From: JAADHX01 sp964569385
GTDB lineage: Bacteria > Actinomycetota > Acidimicrobiia > Acidimicrobiales > Poriferisodalaceae
DNA length: 32,953 nucleotides
Direction: 5' to 3'
Assembly: GCA_964569385.1 (NCBI GenBank)
Contig: CAZMUM010000047.1
Coordinates: forward strand, 1 to 32,953
Part shown: in pieces, positions 18,391 through 26,125 of the stretch
How positions within the stretch are numbered: position 1 is the stretch's first letter
How the letters are laid out: each line of letters starts with the position of its first letter
Translations under genes and position numbers: made by a program
The notes under the pieces: generated by a model
Database searches by the model: none
Told to the model about the DNA's origin: nothing
The model's input: only the letters and a program-made list of their open reading frames with translations

Positions 18391-19305
18391 GTGCTGCCGT
18401 TCGAGGTCGATGAGTTCCTTAGCTGGTTGGCGGTTGAGCGTGGTCGGGCGCCGAATACGGTTGTTGCGTATCGTCGCGATCTAGTCGTCTACACGACCTG
18501 GCTCGGGTCGACCGAAATCTCTGATGTGTCCGAACAAGACATCGCAAACTACGTGGCGTACCTCCGTGGTCTGAATCGTGCACCGTCAACGGTGGCCAGA
18601 ATGACTGTGTCGGTTCGGGCGTTGCATCGTTTCGTGTCCCACGAAAGCGCCACTGCGGTTCAGGACCCAACGGCGGCCCTTGATGTCCCTAAGGTGCCCC
18701 GCGGGTTACCAAAGGCGCTTAGCGAAGATCAGATCGTTGCGCTTTTGGGTTCACCGGTCGGCGACGAACCCTTGACTAGGCGAGATCGGGCCATGCTTGA
18801 GGTGTTGTATGGCACGGGCCTGCGGATCTCAGAACTGACTGGTCTGTCGCTCGGCGACGTCGACCTCGGCGGTCGCCTGCTTCGGGCCTTTGGTAAGGGT
18901 CGACGAGAACGAATAGTGCCTTTTGGTCGCCATGCTGGTGCTGCGTTAGGAGATTGGTTGTCTGGCGCTGGTCGCGAGGTTGTCGTTGCTAATCGGGACG
19001 TGGCTCGCGACGATGCCGACGCGGTTTTCGTCAACGCGCGCGGGCGGCGGCTAACTCGTCAGGGTGCTTGGGGCATTGTGCGCCGTCACGGCGACCGAGT
19101 CGGCCTTGGGCCCGAGCTGCTTACACCGCACGTGCTTCGTCATTCGTGTGCGACACATCTGTTGAATCACGGAGCCGATATTCGTAGTGTGCAGGAGCTT
19201 CTTGGTCATGTTTCGATTTCGTCCACGCAGCGATACACGGCCGTTTCCCAGGAGCGCCTGAGGCAGGCGTACGACGAGGCTCACCCACGGGCTCGTCGCG
19301 AGTAG
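18391..19305 (+). CDS. xerD: Site-specific tyrosine recombinase XerD
   Basis: 304-residue tyrosine recombinase that, with XerC, resolves chromosome dimers at dif. The N-terminal SAM-like DNA-binding domain covers residues about 1-90. The catalytic hexad is visible: Arg145 in GTGLRISEL, Lys169 in FGKGRRER, His247 and Arg250 in TPHVLRHSCATHLL, His273 in LLGHVSISSTQRY and nucleophile Tyr282. Context beside scpAB and after pyrG/NUDIX matches actinobacterial xerD rather than xerC. The GTG is the first start codon in frame. The frame remains open upstream through the 33-bp repeats but has no start there. Shine-Dalgarno is weak (GAGAG). Confidence 0.94.
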   Translation: MLPFEVDEFLSWLAVERGRAPNTVVAYRRDLVVYTTWLGSTEISDVSEQDIANYVAYLRGLNRAPSTVARMTVSVRALHRFVSHESATAVQDPTAALDVPKVPRGLPKALSEDQIVALLGSPVGDEPLTRRDRAMLEVLYGTGLRISELTGLSLGDVDLGGRLLRAFGKGRRERIVPFGRHAGAALGDWLSGAGREVVVANRDVARDDADAVFVNARGRRLTRQGAWGIVRRHGDRVGLGPELLTPHVLRHSCATHLLNHGADIRSVQELLGHVSISSTQRYTAVSQERLRQAYDEAHPRARRE

Positions 19306-19318
19306 TGGTGGTTCGCAA

Positions 19319-19332
19319 TACCCTAAGACTCA
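19319..19332 (+). promoter_or_regulatory. Predicted -10 element before the M50 protease leader ORF
   Basis: TACCCT (19319-19324) is followed by 7 nt and an ATG at 19332 which opens an eight-codon ORF. No Shine-Dalgarno precedes that ATG. It implies a leaderless mRNA for the protease-HD pair. Confidence 0.5.
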
Positions 19333-19358
19333 TGTCCTTGGCCATTGAGCACCTTTGA
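19332..19358 (+). CDS. 8-codon leader ORF coupled to the M50 protease gene
   Basis: ATG TCC TTG GCC ATT GAG CAC CTT TGA encodes MSLAIEHL and ends in TTGA, overlapping the TTG start of the protease gene. It repeats the arrangement seen before tlyA: TANNNT, 7 nt, start codon of a mini-ORF, 4-nt overlap with the real gene. The protease TTG has no good ribosome-binding site, so reinitiation is likely. Confidence 0.45.
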   Translation: MSLAIEHL

Positions 19359-19969
19359 GCGAGACCCTGCTGCGCCTGACCCTGGTGGCGGTCTTGATTC
19401 CGTCTGTGGTTCTTCATGAGATCGCCCACGGATGGGTGGCTGACCGTTTCGGCGACCCGACTGCTCGCAATGCCGGTCGCATTTCGCTTAACCCGATTCG
19501 TCACGTCGACCCGTTCGGCACCCTGGTGCTGCCCATCATGTTGGCTATGACCGCGCCGTTCGTGGTGGGGTATGCGAAACCAGTACCGGTACAGCCCGCC
19601 AACCTACGTAATCCTCGACTTCATATGTTGCTCGTTGCGTTTGCAGGCCCGGCCTCGAACTTTGCGATTGCCCTAGCGGCAATTGCCGCTTTTCGTGTTA
19701 TTAGGCCCGAGGATCAGAGCACGCTCTGGTTTGTGTTGGCGCTTACATCGGTCGTCAACGTTGTTCTTGGCATCTTCAACCTGCTTCCTATTCCACCACT
19801 GGACGGCTCGGCCATTATCGAGTTTGTGTTGCCGACCCGCTGGCTCCCGGGCTGGTTCCGAGTTCGTCGCTATTCGTTTGTGCTGCTGCTCGGCTTCTTC
19901 TTGTTCTTCAGGTCATCACTAGACCCGATCTTCGAGTGGGCTGTCGATCTCTGGAGGGCCCAGCAGTGA
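19355..19969 (+). CDS. Site-2 protease family (M50) intramembrane metalloprotease
   Basis: 204-residue polytopic zinc metalloprotease. The first TM ends in VVLHEIAHGW (His21, Glu22, His25: HExxH). Conserved FAGPASNFAIAL and FNLLPIPPLDGS (Asp150, third zinc ligand) follow. This is the small group without a PDZ domain, related to sporulation-factor-IVFB-like and YwhC-like proteins. These cleave membrane-bound precursors, often regulators, but the substrate here is unknown. The start is TTG at 19355, the only candidate before the conserved TM, and overlaps the leader ORF. Its stop overlaps the HD gene start in GTGA, suggesting the two act together or are merely co-expressed. Confidence 0.92.
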   Translation: MSETLLRLTLVAVLIPSVVLHEIAHGWVADRFGDPTARNAGRISLNPIRHVDPFGTLVLPIMLAMTAPFVVGYAKPVPVQPANLRNPRLHMLLVAFAGPASNFAIALAAIAAFRVIRPEDQSTLWFVLALTSVVNVVLGIFNLLPIPPLDGSAIIEFVLPTRWLPGWFRVRRYSFVLLLGFFLFFRSSLDPIFEWAVDLWRAQQ

Positions 19970-20523
19970 GTTCGGCTGGTAGCAGGCGGGGGAGCAGGGT
20001 TAGGCACCTCACTCGTCGGTTCATCGGGGCGCTGAAACGTCGCGAGCCGACTGCCAAAGAGCTGGATTGGGTTAGGCAGTGCCTATCTGGCCCGGAGTTC
20101 GAGCTCTTCACAAAGATGAACCCGAACGATCAAGCTCACGGTGTCGAGGTGGCCCGTGCTGTTGTGGCGTCGCGCCCATCGACGGGAGCGGACGACCCAA
20201 CTTGGCTGTTACCAGCAGCATTCCTGCACGATGTTGGCAAAGTCGACAGCAGGGCGAACGTCGCCGAGCGTGTTGTGGCTACTGTCATGGAGCCTTGGGC
20301 TCCCGATTCGCTGGTCACAAAGCTGGCCTCTGGCCCTGGCCCGATTGGTCGAGTCGGTCGACATCTTCGTTATCCAGCTATGGGTGCCTCGATGTTGTCG
20401 CTCGCTGGAAGCCACGAAGATGTAAGAGCTTGGGCCGCACAGCACCACGCCAATTCTCGAGACTGGACGCTGGCACCGCACTTGGCTTGTCGGCTCCGCG
20501 AAGCTGACGATGCGTCTAGCTAA
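19966..20523 (+). CDS. HD-domain protein (predicted phosphohydrolase)
   Basis: 185-residue cytosolic protein with an HD metal-binding core: QAHGVEVARAVV (His58), AAFLHDVGKVDS (His88-Asp89) and AAQHHANSRDW downstream. HD proteins hydrolyse phosphate esters of nucleotides; the substrate cannot be deduced. It has a basic N-terminus (GSRRGSRVRHLTRRFIGALKRR). The start is taken as GTG at 19966 because it overlaps the protease stop. An earlier in-frame ATG (19936) lies inside the protease gene. Its end overlaps the convergent GH65 gene by 8 bp. Confidence 0.82.
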   Translation: MSSAGSRRGSRVRHLTRRFIGALKRREPTAKELDWVRQCLSGPEFELFTKMNPNDQAHGVEVARAVVASRPSTGADDPTWLLPAAFLHDVGKVDSRANVAERVVATVMEPWAPDSLVTKLASGPGPIGRVGRHLRYPAMGASMLSLAGSHEDVRAWAAQHHANSRDWTLAPHLACRLREADDASS

Positions 20524-22894
20524 CGCGAGCGATCTCGATCGAGTCGCCCGGACCTAGCTGGGTGATAGTTGTGCCATCGCTGACCTTGGCTGGTTTGCCC
20601 TCGACCATGGTGACGGTGGTGGCTTCTGGAGTTGAGTCGAAGACCAAGATGGCATCTTGGCGGTGCAGATGAAACCGAACGGTCGACCAGTGGCGAGGCA
20701 GTCGCGGCCGCACCTCGAGGTGTGTTCCGTATTCGTGAACACCGACGAAGCCATGCACAATACCGGCCCAGACGCCTCCACAGGATGCAATATGGACGCC
20801 ATCGGCGGTGTTGGCGTGAGTGTCGCAAAGGTCAAGGAACAGTGCCCGCTCGAAGTAGTCGTTGGCGATTTCTTCGTGGCCTACGTCCGCGGCGACGATG
20901 GCCTGAACGCACGCCGATAGCGACGAATCGCCGGTGGTTAGCGGATCGTAGAAGTCGAAGTTCCTGCGCTTCTGTTCGATTGAGAAATGGCTGCTGCGCA
21001 GATACATAGCCAGGACGACGTCGGCTTGTTTTAAGACCTGGTGACGGTAGATCACAAGCGGGTGAAAGTTGAGTAGAAGCGGGTACTTGTCGTCGTCGAC
21101 CTCGTCCCACGGCCACGCTTCGAGCTCGAGAAACGTCGAATCCTGGGGGTGGATGCCTTCCGCCTCGTTGAACGGTAGATACATGGCTTGCCAGGCTGCG
21201 TTCCAAGCGTCGATTTCGTCTTCGGCCAAGTTAGTGCGCCGGCGTACCGACTCATAGGCGGCGGGGTCGTCGGTCTTGAGCGCTCGCATGGTGTCGACCG
21301 CAAAACTCAGATGAAACCGTGCCATCACGTTGGTGTAGAAGTTGTCGTTGACGACCGTGGTGTATTCGTCTGGTCCGGTCACGCGATGAATGTGGAAGCA
21401 GCCGTCGGCTCCGTGGAACCCGAGATCCTCCCAGAGTCGAGCGGTCTCGATCAGGATTTCGGCGCCTTCGTCGGCCAAGAACTGCTGATCTCCCGAGGCG
21501 TCCAGATACCGGTGAAGTGCAAAACCCACGGCGGCGTTGATGTGATATTGAGCAGTCCCGGCCGCATAGTACGCCGATGCTTCTTCTCCGTTGATGGTGC
21601 GCCACGGATAGAGGGCACCTTTTTGGGTCATTGCTGCGGCGCGGCTTCTGGCAGCATCGAGCATGGCCCAACGAAAGCGCAGCAATCTCCGGGCCGCTTC
21701 CTGATCGACGTAGGCCAGATAGGGCAGAACGTAAACTTCTGTGTCCCAGAAGTAGTGGCCCTCATAGCCCCCGGCCGTGACCCCTTTGGCGGCGACGCCC
21801 TGCTCTTGGGTTCTCGCAGTGGCCTGAAGCAGCTGGAAGAGGTTCCACCTCACGGCTTGCTGGGCGGCGAGGTCGTGACCGATCTCGATGTCGGCGGCCT
21901 TCCAATGCTTGGCCAACCAAGCTGTTTGGGCGCGAGATGCTGCTTCAGGGCCGTCGGTGTGGGCCCGTTCGAGCGTACGTTCGCACCGGTCGGCGAGTTC
22001 TGGGGTTGGGACACCGGTCGAGGTGTGAAATGCCACGTACTTGGTCAACGTGATGGGAACGCCTGGTTCGGCCCGAATGCTGTACTCGGCCTTCGCGATG
22101 TCTGGCTCGACTGTTGTTTGACACGACGAGACACAGTCCGTGTCGAGGTCGTGGCGCATACCGCAGGCGAGGGTCATACGCGAGTTGGCGGTGACGTATC
22201 CGAGGATTTGGGTTTCGCCAGAACGTTGGGTCTGCGGTTCGAGTACCCGGTGGGCAAACCCCTTGGCGGCTCGAGGATCGAAACCTTCTCCTAGGGCCGC
22301 GCTACTGACGTGGTACTCGTCCTCGCCGTCTTGGCGATTTAGTAGCTGCGATGAGATCACCACAGGTGCCGCTTCGTCGAGCAGTGTTACCGAGAAAGTC
22401 AGCACCGCGAGATGGCGGTCAGTCAACGATGCCATACGGGTCGAGGACACCTGTACCCGTTTGCCGCTAGGAGTTCTCCAGATGAGTTCGCGAGTTAGTA
22501 TTCCGCGTCGAAAGTCGACTGCTCGTTCGTAGTGTTCGAGGTCGGCTGTTGCTAGCAGTAGCGGTTCGTCGTCGACGTAGAGTTTCAGAACCTTGGGGTC
22601 GGGAACATTGATGATTGTCTGGCCCACCTTGGCAAACCCGAATGCCTCCTCGGCGTGCTCGATTTCCCATGTCTCGTGGAACCCATTGATATAGGTCCCG
22701 TGAGTGTGGGTGTCGCGGCCCTCTTCTGGAGTGGCTCGCATCCCCAGGTAGCCGTTGCCGACACCGAACAACGTTTCCGTTAACCCGAGATCGTCCCGCG
22801 AAAACTCGGTTTCGACAAGACGCCAAGCGTCTGCCGGATAGCGATGCTGAGGGAGCCCAAGGGGAGGGTCGGATTGGTTTGTTCGTGGGTTCAA
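20516..22894 (-). CDS. Glycoside hydrolase family 65 phosphorylase (trehalose/maltose/kojibiose type)
   Basis: 792-residue GH65 enzyme performing inverting phosphorolysis of an alpha-glucoside to beta-glucose 1-phosphate and glucose (or shortened acceptor). It has an N-terminal beta-sandwich (residues about 20-300) and a linker. The (alpha/alpha)6 barrel carries GVTAGGYEGHYFWDTEVYV (371-389), the proton donor Glu510 in VTGPDEYTT, KQADVVLAMYL (622-632) and the probable phosphate loop TTGDSSLS (653-660). A beta C-terminal domain follows. Start is TTG with GGAG 8 nt upstream, overlapping the pgmB stop (TTGA). M. tuberculosis Rv3401 with Rv3400 (pgmB-like) is the same pair. Trehalose is the likeliest actinobacterial substrate, but specificity is unresolved. 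Confidence 0.93.
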   Translation of the reverse strand: MNPRTNQSDPPLGLPQHRYPADAWRLVETEFSRDDLGLTETLFGVGNGYLGMRATPEEGRDTHTHGTYINGFHETWEIEHAEEAFGFAKVGQTIINVPDPKVLKLYVDDEPLLLATADLEHYERAVDFRRGILTRELIWRTPSGKRVQVSSTRMASLTDRHLAVLTFSVTLLDEAAPVVISSQLLNRQDGEDEYHVSSAALGEGFDPRAAKGFAHRVLEPQTQRSGETQILGYVTANSRMTLACGMRHDLDTDCVSSCQTTVEPDIAKAEYSIRAEPGVPITLTKYVAFHTSTGVPTPELADRCERTLERAHTDGPEAASRAQTAWLAKHWKAADIEIGHDLAAQQAVRWNLFQLLQATARTQEQGVAAKGVTAGGYEGHYFWDTEVYVLPYLAYVDQEAARRLLRFRWAMLDAARSRAAAMTQKGALYPWRTINGEEASAYYAAGTAQYHINAAVGFALHRYLDASGDQQFLADEGAEILIETARLWEDLGFHGADGCFHIHRVTGPDEYTTVVNDNFYTNVMARFHLSFAVDTMRALKTDDPAAYESVRRRTNLAEDEIDAWNAAWQAMYLPFNEAEGIHPQDSTFLELEAWPWDEVDDDKYPLLLNFHPLVIYRHQVLKQADVVLAMYLRSSHFSIEQKRRNFDFYDPLTTGDSSLSACVQAIVAADVGHEEIANDYFERALFLDLCDTHANTADGVHIASCGGVWAGIVHGFVGVHEYGTHLEVRPRLPRHWSTVRFHLHRQDAILVFDSTPEATTVTMVEGKPAKVSDGTTITQLGPGDSIEIARVS

Positions 22895-23646
22895 GGCATT
22901 GCTCCTTCGTGAAGAAGGTCGGCTAGGTCGTCAACTACGAAAGTGGCACCGTGGCCTATCAGGGCCTCACGACCCGCGCCCCGATCGACACCGACAACTA
23001 CTCCGAAATTGCCGGCCGCCCCAGCCGCGACCCCAGATACAGCGTCTTCAACCACAACCGTGTTGCTTGGGGAGACCTTAAGCAAGCTGGCACCCAACAG
23101 GTACGAATCGGGAGCCGGTTTACCAGTAAGCCCGTGGTCGGCGGCCACGACGCCGTCGACCACGATGGGAAACCGGTCGGCTAGCCCCGCGGCAATCAGG
23201 ACCGACACTGCGTTTCGCGACGACGAGACAATGGCCATAGGAGTCTGGAGGCGCTCAAGGTGGTCCATAGCTGCCAGCGAACCTGGGTATGCCGCAATTC
23301 CGTCGCGTTCGAGAATTGTGGTGAATAGGGCGTTCTTCTTGTTGCCCATGGCGCACACTGTGTCTGTGCCTGGTGCATCGTCGAGGTTCCCGTCAGGGAT
23401 CGAGACACCACGCGAACCGAGGAACGTTCGCACGCCGTCGTAGCGGGGTCGGCCATCGATGTGTTCTAGATAGTCCGCTGCGGTGTATTCGTAGGCTGCG
23501 AAGAGTTCGGCCCACGCATGTTCGTGAATTTCGGCTGTGGGCGTGATGACACCGTCGAGGTCGAACAACACGGCATCGAACCGCTCCCATGCGAACGAGT
23601 TGCGGGCATTCGTGGAACGAGAATCGGTCGACGATGTTGGGGCCAT
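22891..23646 (-). CDS. pgmB: Beta-phosphoglucomutase (HAD family)
   Basis: 251-residue HAD mutase converting beta-glucose 1-phosphate to glucose 6-phosphate. Motif I is AVLFDLDGVITPTAEIHEHAW (Asp29 nucleophile, Asp31 acid/base). The next visible blocks are HIDGRPRYDGVRTFLGSRG, SSSRNA (motif II), GKPAPDSYLLGA (motif III Lys) and VVVEDAVSGVAAG (motif IV). Motif I reads ITPT where many beta-PGMs have ITDT. It is coupled to the GH65 gene, which supplies its substrate, so together they bring a disaccharide into glycolysis with no ATP used at the phosphorolysis step. ATG start with TACCAT 7 nt upstream on the minus strand, hence probably leaderless. Confidence 0.92.
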   Translation of the reverse strand: MAPTSSTDSRSTNARNSFAWERFDAVLFDLDGVITPTAEIHEHAWAELFAAYEYTAADYLEHIDGRPRYDGVRTFLGSRGVSIPDGNLDDAPGTDTVCAMGNKKNALFTTILERDGIAAYPGSLAAMDHLERLQTPMAIVSSSRNAVSVLIAAGLADRFPIVVDGVVAADHGLTGKPAPDSYLLGASLLKVSPSNTVVVEDAVSGVAAGAAGNFGVVVGVDRGAGREALIGHGATFVVDDLADLLHEGAMP

Positions 23647-23659
23647 GACGGTGATGGTA
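23647..23659 (-). promoter_or_regulatory. Predicted -10 element of the pgmB-GH65 operon, leaderless
   Basis: On the minus strand TACCAT (23659-23654) is separated by 7 nt from the ATG ending at 23646. There is no Shine-Dalgarno. It lies in a 69-bp divergent spacer shared with the hemolysin-III-like gene. Confidence 0.55.
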
Positions 23660-23688
23660 GAGCGTGGCTGGCGTAACCTCGACCCTCA

Positions 23689-23709
23689 ATGACGTGTGGT
23701 TTGGTTTAA
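23689..23709 (+). CDS. Possible 6-codon leader ORF before the hemolysin-III-like gene
   Basis: ATG ACG TGT GGT TTG GTT TAA encodes MTCGLV and ends 6 nt before the GTG of the next gene. TAACCT (23674-23679) lies 9 nt upstream, slightly farther than in the other leaderless cases. It may be a third example of the mini-ORF arrangement but is weaker, as it does not overlap the gene. Confidence 0.25.
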   Translation: MTCGLV

Positions 23710-23715
23710 CGAGTT

Positions 23716-24411
23716 GTGATTCCGAAGCCGATTCCGACAACCGAACATTCGGTAGTGACAACAGCGCGATGGTTCAGGCCCCGATTGCGCCAGCCGACGT
23801 GGCGTGGCCTGCTGCACGAACTCATGGTCATGCCCGCGCTCGTGGCCACGGCGTGGGTTGTAACGGCCGCAACTGGCCCTCTCGAACGGATCGCGCTGGC
23901 GGTACATGGGCTATCGATGGCCGCGCTGTTCGCCCTGAGTGCCACCTATCACCGCCACAGTCCGTCGCTCGCGGCTCGGCGGATCACCCGCAAACTCGAC
24001 CACTCTGCGATCTTTGTTCTAATCGCTGGTTCCTACACACCGATCTGTTTGCTCGTTCTAGACCGGCCACTGGGCTTCGTTGTTCTGGCTGTTGTCTGGT
24101 TGATTGCCGCCCACGGAGTTCGGCAGAAGTCGATTCGCCTCGGGCTTGACCACGACCGTGTGCATAGCTGGATGTATGTCGTTCTGGGTGGCACTGCGAT
24201 CTTGATCCTGCCTCAGCTGGTTGACGGAATGGGCTGGGCCAGGGTGCTGTGGAGCGCCGGTTCGGGTTTGTTGTACGGGTTCGGAGGGTGGGTGCTGGTC
24301 AAGCGACGGATCGACCCGTGGCCAAAATCGTTCGGCTTTCACGAGGTATGGCACGCGTGTGTCACGGTGGCTATCGCCATCAACTTTGGAGTGGCCGCCA
24401 CCTTGCCGTAG
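23716..24411 (+). CDS. Hemolysin III / PAQR family membrane protein
   Basis: 231-residue integral membrane protein with about seven TM segments. Family signature blocks are ALFALSATYHR (ends TM2-3), KLDHSAIFVLIAGSYTP and the C-terminal FGFHEVWHACV. These carry the conserved Ser, His, Asp and two His that form the putative metal site of the hemolysin III/PAQR (CREST) superfamily, thought to be hydrolases; the bacterial role is unsettled. Despite the name it need not be a toxin. The GTG start gives a basic 35-residue N-terminus; later starts are possible. Its TAG stop lies in the first copy of a 25-bp tandem repeat. Confidence 0.9.
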   Translation: MIPKPIPTTEHSVVTTARWFRPRLRQPTWRGLLHELMVMPALVATAWVVTAATGPLERIALAVHGLSMAALFALSATYHRHSPSLAARRITRKLDHSAIFVLIAGSYTPICLLVLDRPLGFVVLAVVWLIAAHGVRQKSIRLGLDHDRVHSWMYVVLGGTAILILPQLVDGMGWARVLWSAGSGLLYGFGGWVLVKRRIDPWPKSFGFHEVWHACVTVAIAINFGVAATLP

Positions 24412-24495
24412 TGGCTAAAAGGCCACGATGTCGTAGTGGCTAAAAGGCCACGATGTCGTAGTGGCTAAAAGGCCACGATGTCGTAGTGGCTAAGG
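24408..24495 (+). repeat. 25-bp tandem repeats with hairpins between convergent genes
   Basis: Three perfect copies start at 24408, 24433 and 24458; each begins GTAGTGGCTAAAAGGCCACG and ends ATGTC. A fourth partial copy begins at 24483. Each unit can fold GTGGCT-AAAA-GGCCAC into a 6-bp stem with a tetraloop. The first copy includes the stop codon of the hemolysin-III-like gene, and the array ends 8 bp before the trpS stop. It could act as a bidirectional transcription end, but there is no T run. Confidence 0.93.
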
Positions 24496-24502
24496 GGCCC
24501 GG

Positions 24503-25489
24503 CTACCGGGCGAGCAGGCCGATCGCATGTTTGGCTCTGGCCAAGACCACAGTTGCGAGTTCCTGGGCTTTGTCGGCACCGATAGCTATCTGGCGTTGCA
24601 ATTCTGCGGGGTCGGCCATGAGTTCTGAGTATCTGACTTGGATCGGTTCGACTATGGCCACCACCGCGTCGGCTGTCGCTACCTTAAGGTCGCCGTAGCG
24701 GCTGAAGTCAGCGGCAAGACTCGCCGGGTCGGCGTCGGTCGCGGCGCCGAGGATCGACAGCAGGTTCGAAACACCTGGCTTGTTAACCGGATCGAACTCG
24801 ACTTCGGAGCCCGAATCGGTGACTGCTCGTTTGAACTTCTTGGCGGTGACCGCTACGTCTTCGAAGACCCGAATCGTGCCGCTGGCCGAGTCGGCCGATT
24901 TCGACATCTTGTTACCGGGATTCTGAAGATCCATAACCCTGGCGCCAGCCTTGCCGATCGCGGCCTCAGGAACAACAAAGGTGTCTCCGTGGCGGTTGTT
25001 GAATCGTTCGGCTACATCCCTGGCTAGCTCGAGGTGTTGTCGCTGGTCGTCGCCAACTGGCACCCGGTCGGTGTCATACAACAAGATGTCTGCGGCCATG
25101 AGCACCGGATAGGTAAACAGGCCTGCCGATACGAAGCCGCCGCTCTTTCGATTGGATTTGTCCTTGAACTGAGTCATGCGGCTCAGTTCGCCAAAAGAGG
25201 TGACGCTGCTGAGTATCCATGAAAGCTCAGCGTGTTCGTGCACGTGGCTTTGTACGAAGAGTGTGCAAGCACTGGGGTCGAGCCCCGAGGCAATGAGTCC
25301 GGCCATCGTCTCTAGCGTCTTGGCGCGGAGTTCGGCTGGGTCCTGAAGGGTAGTGATGGCGTGCAGATCGACGATGCAGAAGATTGCGTCGTGCTCGTGC
25401 TGATCGATTGTCCACTGCCTGACCGCGCCTAGGTAGTTGCCTAGCTGAAGTTCACCTGTGGGCTGGATTCCCGAAAAGACGCGTGTCAT
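24503..25489 (-). CDS. trpS: Tryptophanyl-tRNA synthetase
   Basis: 328-residue class I synthetase charging tRNA-Trp. The start MTRVFSGIQPTGELQLGNYL contains the HIGH-like motif (residues about 10-21). Further blocks are DLHAITTLQDP, VPVGDDQRQHLELARDVAERFN and the KMSKS motif PGNKMSKSADS (194-198). Length is standard for bacterial TrpS. The ATG overlaps the upstream gene's TGA (ATGA), so trpS is translated by coupling with an unrecognised protein. No T-box or Trp-rich leader is seen. It ends against the 25-bp repeat array. Confidence 0.97.
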   Translation of the reverse strand: MTRVFSGIQPTGELQLGNYLGAVRQWTIDQHEHDAIFCIVDLHAITTLQDPAELRAKTLETMAGLIASGLDPSACTLFVQSHVHEHAELSWILSSVTSFGELSRMTQFKDKSNRKSGGFVSAGLFTYPVLMAADILLYDTDRVPVGDDQRQHLELARDVAERFNNRHGDTFVVPEAAIGKAGARVMDLQNPGNKMSKSADSASGTIRVFEDVAVTAKKFKRAVTDSGSEVEFDPVNKPGVSNLLSILGAATDADPASLAADFSRYGDLKVATADAVVAIVEPIQVRYSELMADPAELQRQIAIGADKAQELATVVLARAKHAIGLLAR

Positions 25490-26112
25490 GACCGGTTACC
25501 GTAGCGAAGGCGCTGCAACATCTCGTCCACTTTTCGTCTGTCGTCGATTAGAAGCCAGAGCTCGGTGCCAGAACGAGTCGTGATGGTTAGCCCAGCTCGT
25601 CGGCGACCAAGAGCAACTAACTCAACGTCGGCAAGGCTGCGTGAGTCGAGTTGCACAACTTCGGCAGTGGCACCGCGAGGCGGAACTGGCGACCACAGGA
25701 AGTCGTTTGGTGTTATGCGCAGCCAGCCGTCGGGGAATCCGACCACCCGATCCGAGCGCAACACGCGGCGGTGCCACGGTTGACCCGCTCGCAGATCAGC
25801 GCTCGTTGGTCCGATGATCATTGCGGCGGGGCCTGCCCACTCGTGTTTAGACCGGACCGACTCGCGATCGTGAATTGTGGAGTCGTCTCCGCTCGGCGTG
25901 CGTCGTGTGGGGTCGGAGCTTGAGTTTGATCGAGCTGCCGTGGTGATGGCCGAAGCGACTGTTCTGGCGATGGAAAAGCTGGCTGAAGCCGTGGTCCGGA
26001 ACGTGCCGATGGCCCTGTCGACCGAAATGAGCTTGTGCCAGGCCTGGCGAGTGGCCTCGGTAGCGGCCAGTCGGTGGTCGTCTGGGAATGACCTTTGGAA
26101 TCGATCTAACAA
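25486..26112 (-). CDS. Unrecognised protein coupled to trpS
   Basis: About 208 residues. The C-terminal 110 residues (from ADLRAGQPWHRRVLRSDRVV on) look well ordered, with beta-strand alternation, WLRITPNDFLWSPVP and a final helix VDEMLQRLRYG. A PH-like or similar small beta domain is possible but not established. The N-terminal half is Ser/Thr/Ala/Arg-rich and less convincing. The TTG start at 26112 is chosen because a near-perfect Shine-Dalgarno, GGAGGTGAT (26125-26117), lies 8 nt upstream. An alternative ATG at 25821 would leave only the C-terminal domain. The stop overlaps trpS in ATGA. No TM segment or signal peptide. An 84-codon antisense frame (25877-26131) overlaps the doubtful half. 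Confidence 0.55.
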   Translation of the reverse strand: MLDRFQRSFPDDHRLAATEATRQAWHKLISVDRAIGTFRTTASASFSIARTVASAITTAARSNSSSDPTRRTPSGDDSTIHDRESVRSKHEWAGPAAMIIGPTSADLRAGQPWHRRVLRSDRVVGFPDGWLRITPNDFLWSPVPPRGATAEVVQLDSRSLADVELVALGRRRAGLTITTRSGTELWLLIDDRRKVDEMLQRLRYGNRS

Positions 26113-26116
26113 ACAA

Positions 26117-26125
26117 ATCACCTCC
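26117..26125 (-). promoter_or_regulatory. Strong Shine-Dalgarno of the trpS-linked gene
   Basis: GGAGGTGAT on the minus strand matches nine bases complementary to the 16S 3' end. It is the strongest ribosome-binding site I found in the window and fixes a TTG start at 26112. It also lies only about 35 bp from the scpA start on the other strand. Confidence 0.5.

Noticed and set aside
18391..19305. XerD-like gene as a mobile-element integrase
   Set aside because: Neighbours (pyrG, NUDIX, scpAB) and the standard length mark it as the housekeeping dimer-resolution recombinase.
21188..22294. 368-codon plus-strand ORF opposite the GH65 gene
   Set aside because: The minus strand encodes unmistakable GH65 motifs throughout. 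The plus-strand product is Gly/Val/Cys-rich with no recognisable domain, as expected for an antisense frame in GC-rich DNA.
24408..24495. CRISPR array or phage attachment site
   Set aside because: Repeats are contiguous without spacers, there is no integrase other than housekeeping XerD, and no tRNA is nearby.
24503..25489. T-box or Trp attenuator for trpS
   Set aside because: The upstream 4-nt overlap with another gene leaves no leader, and no Trp-rich short ORF or T-box sequence was seen.
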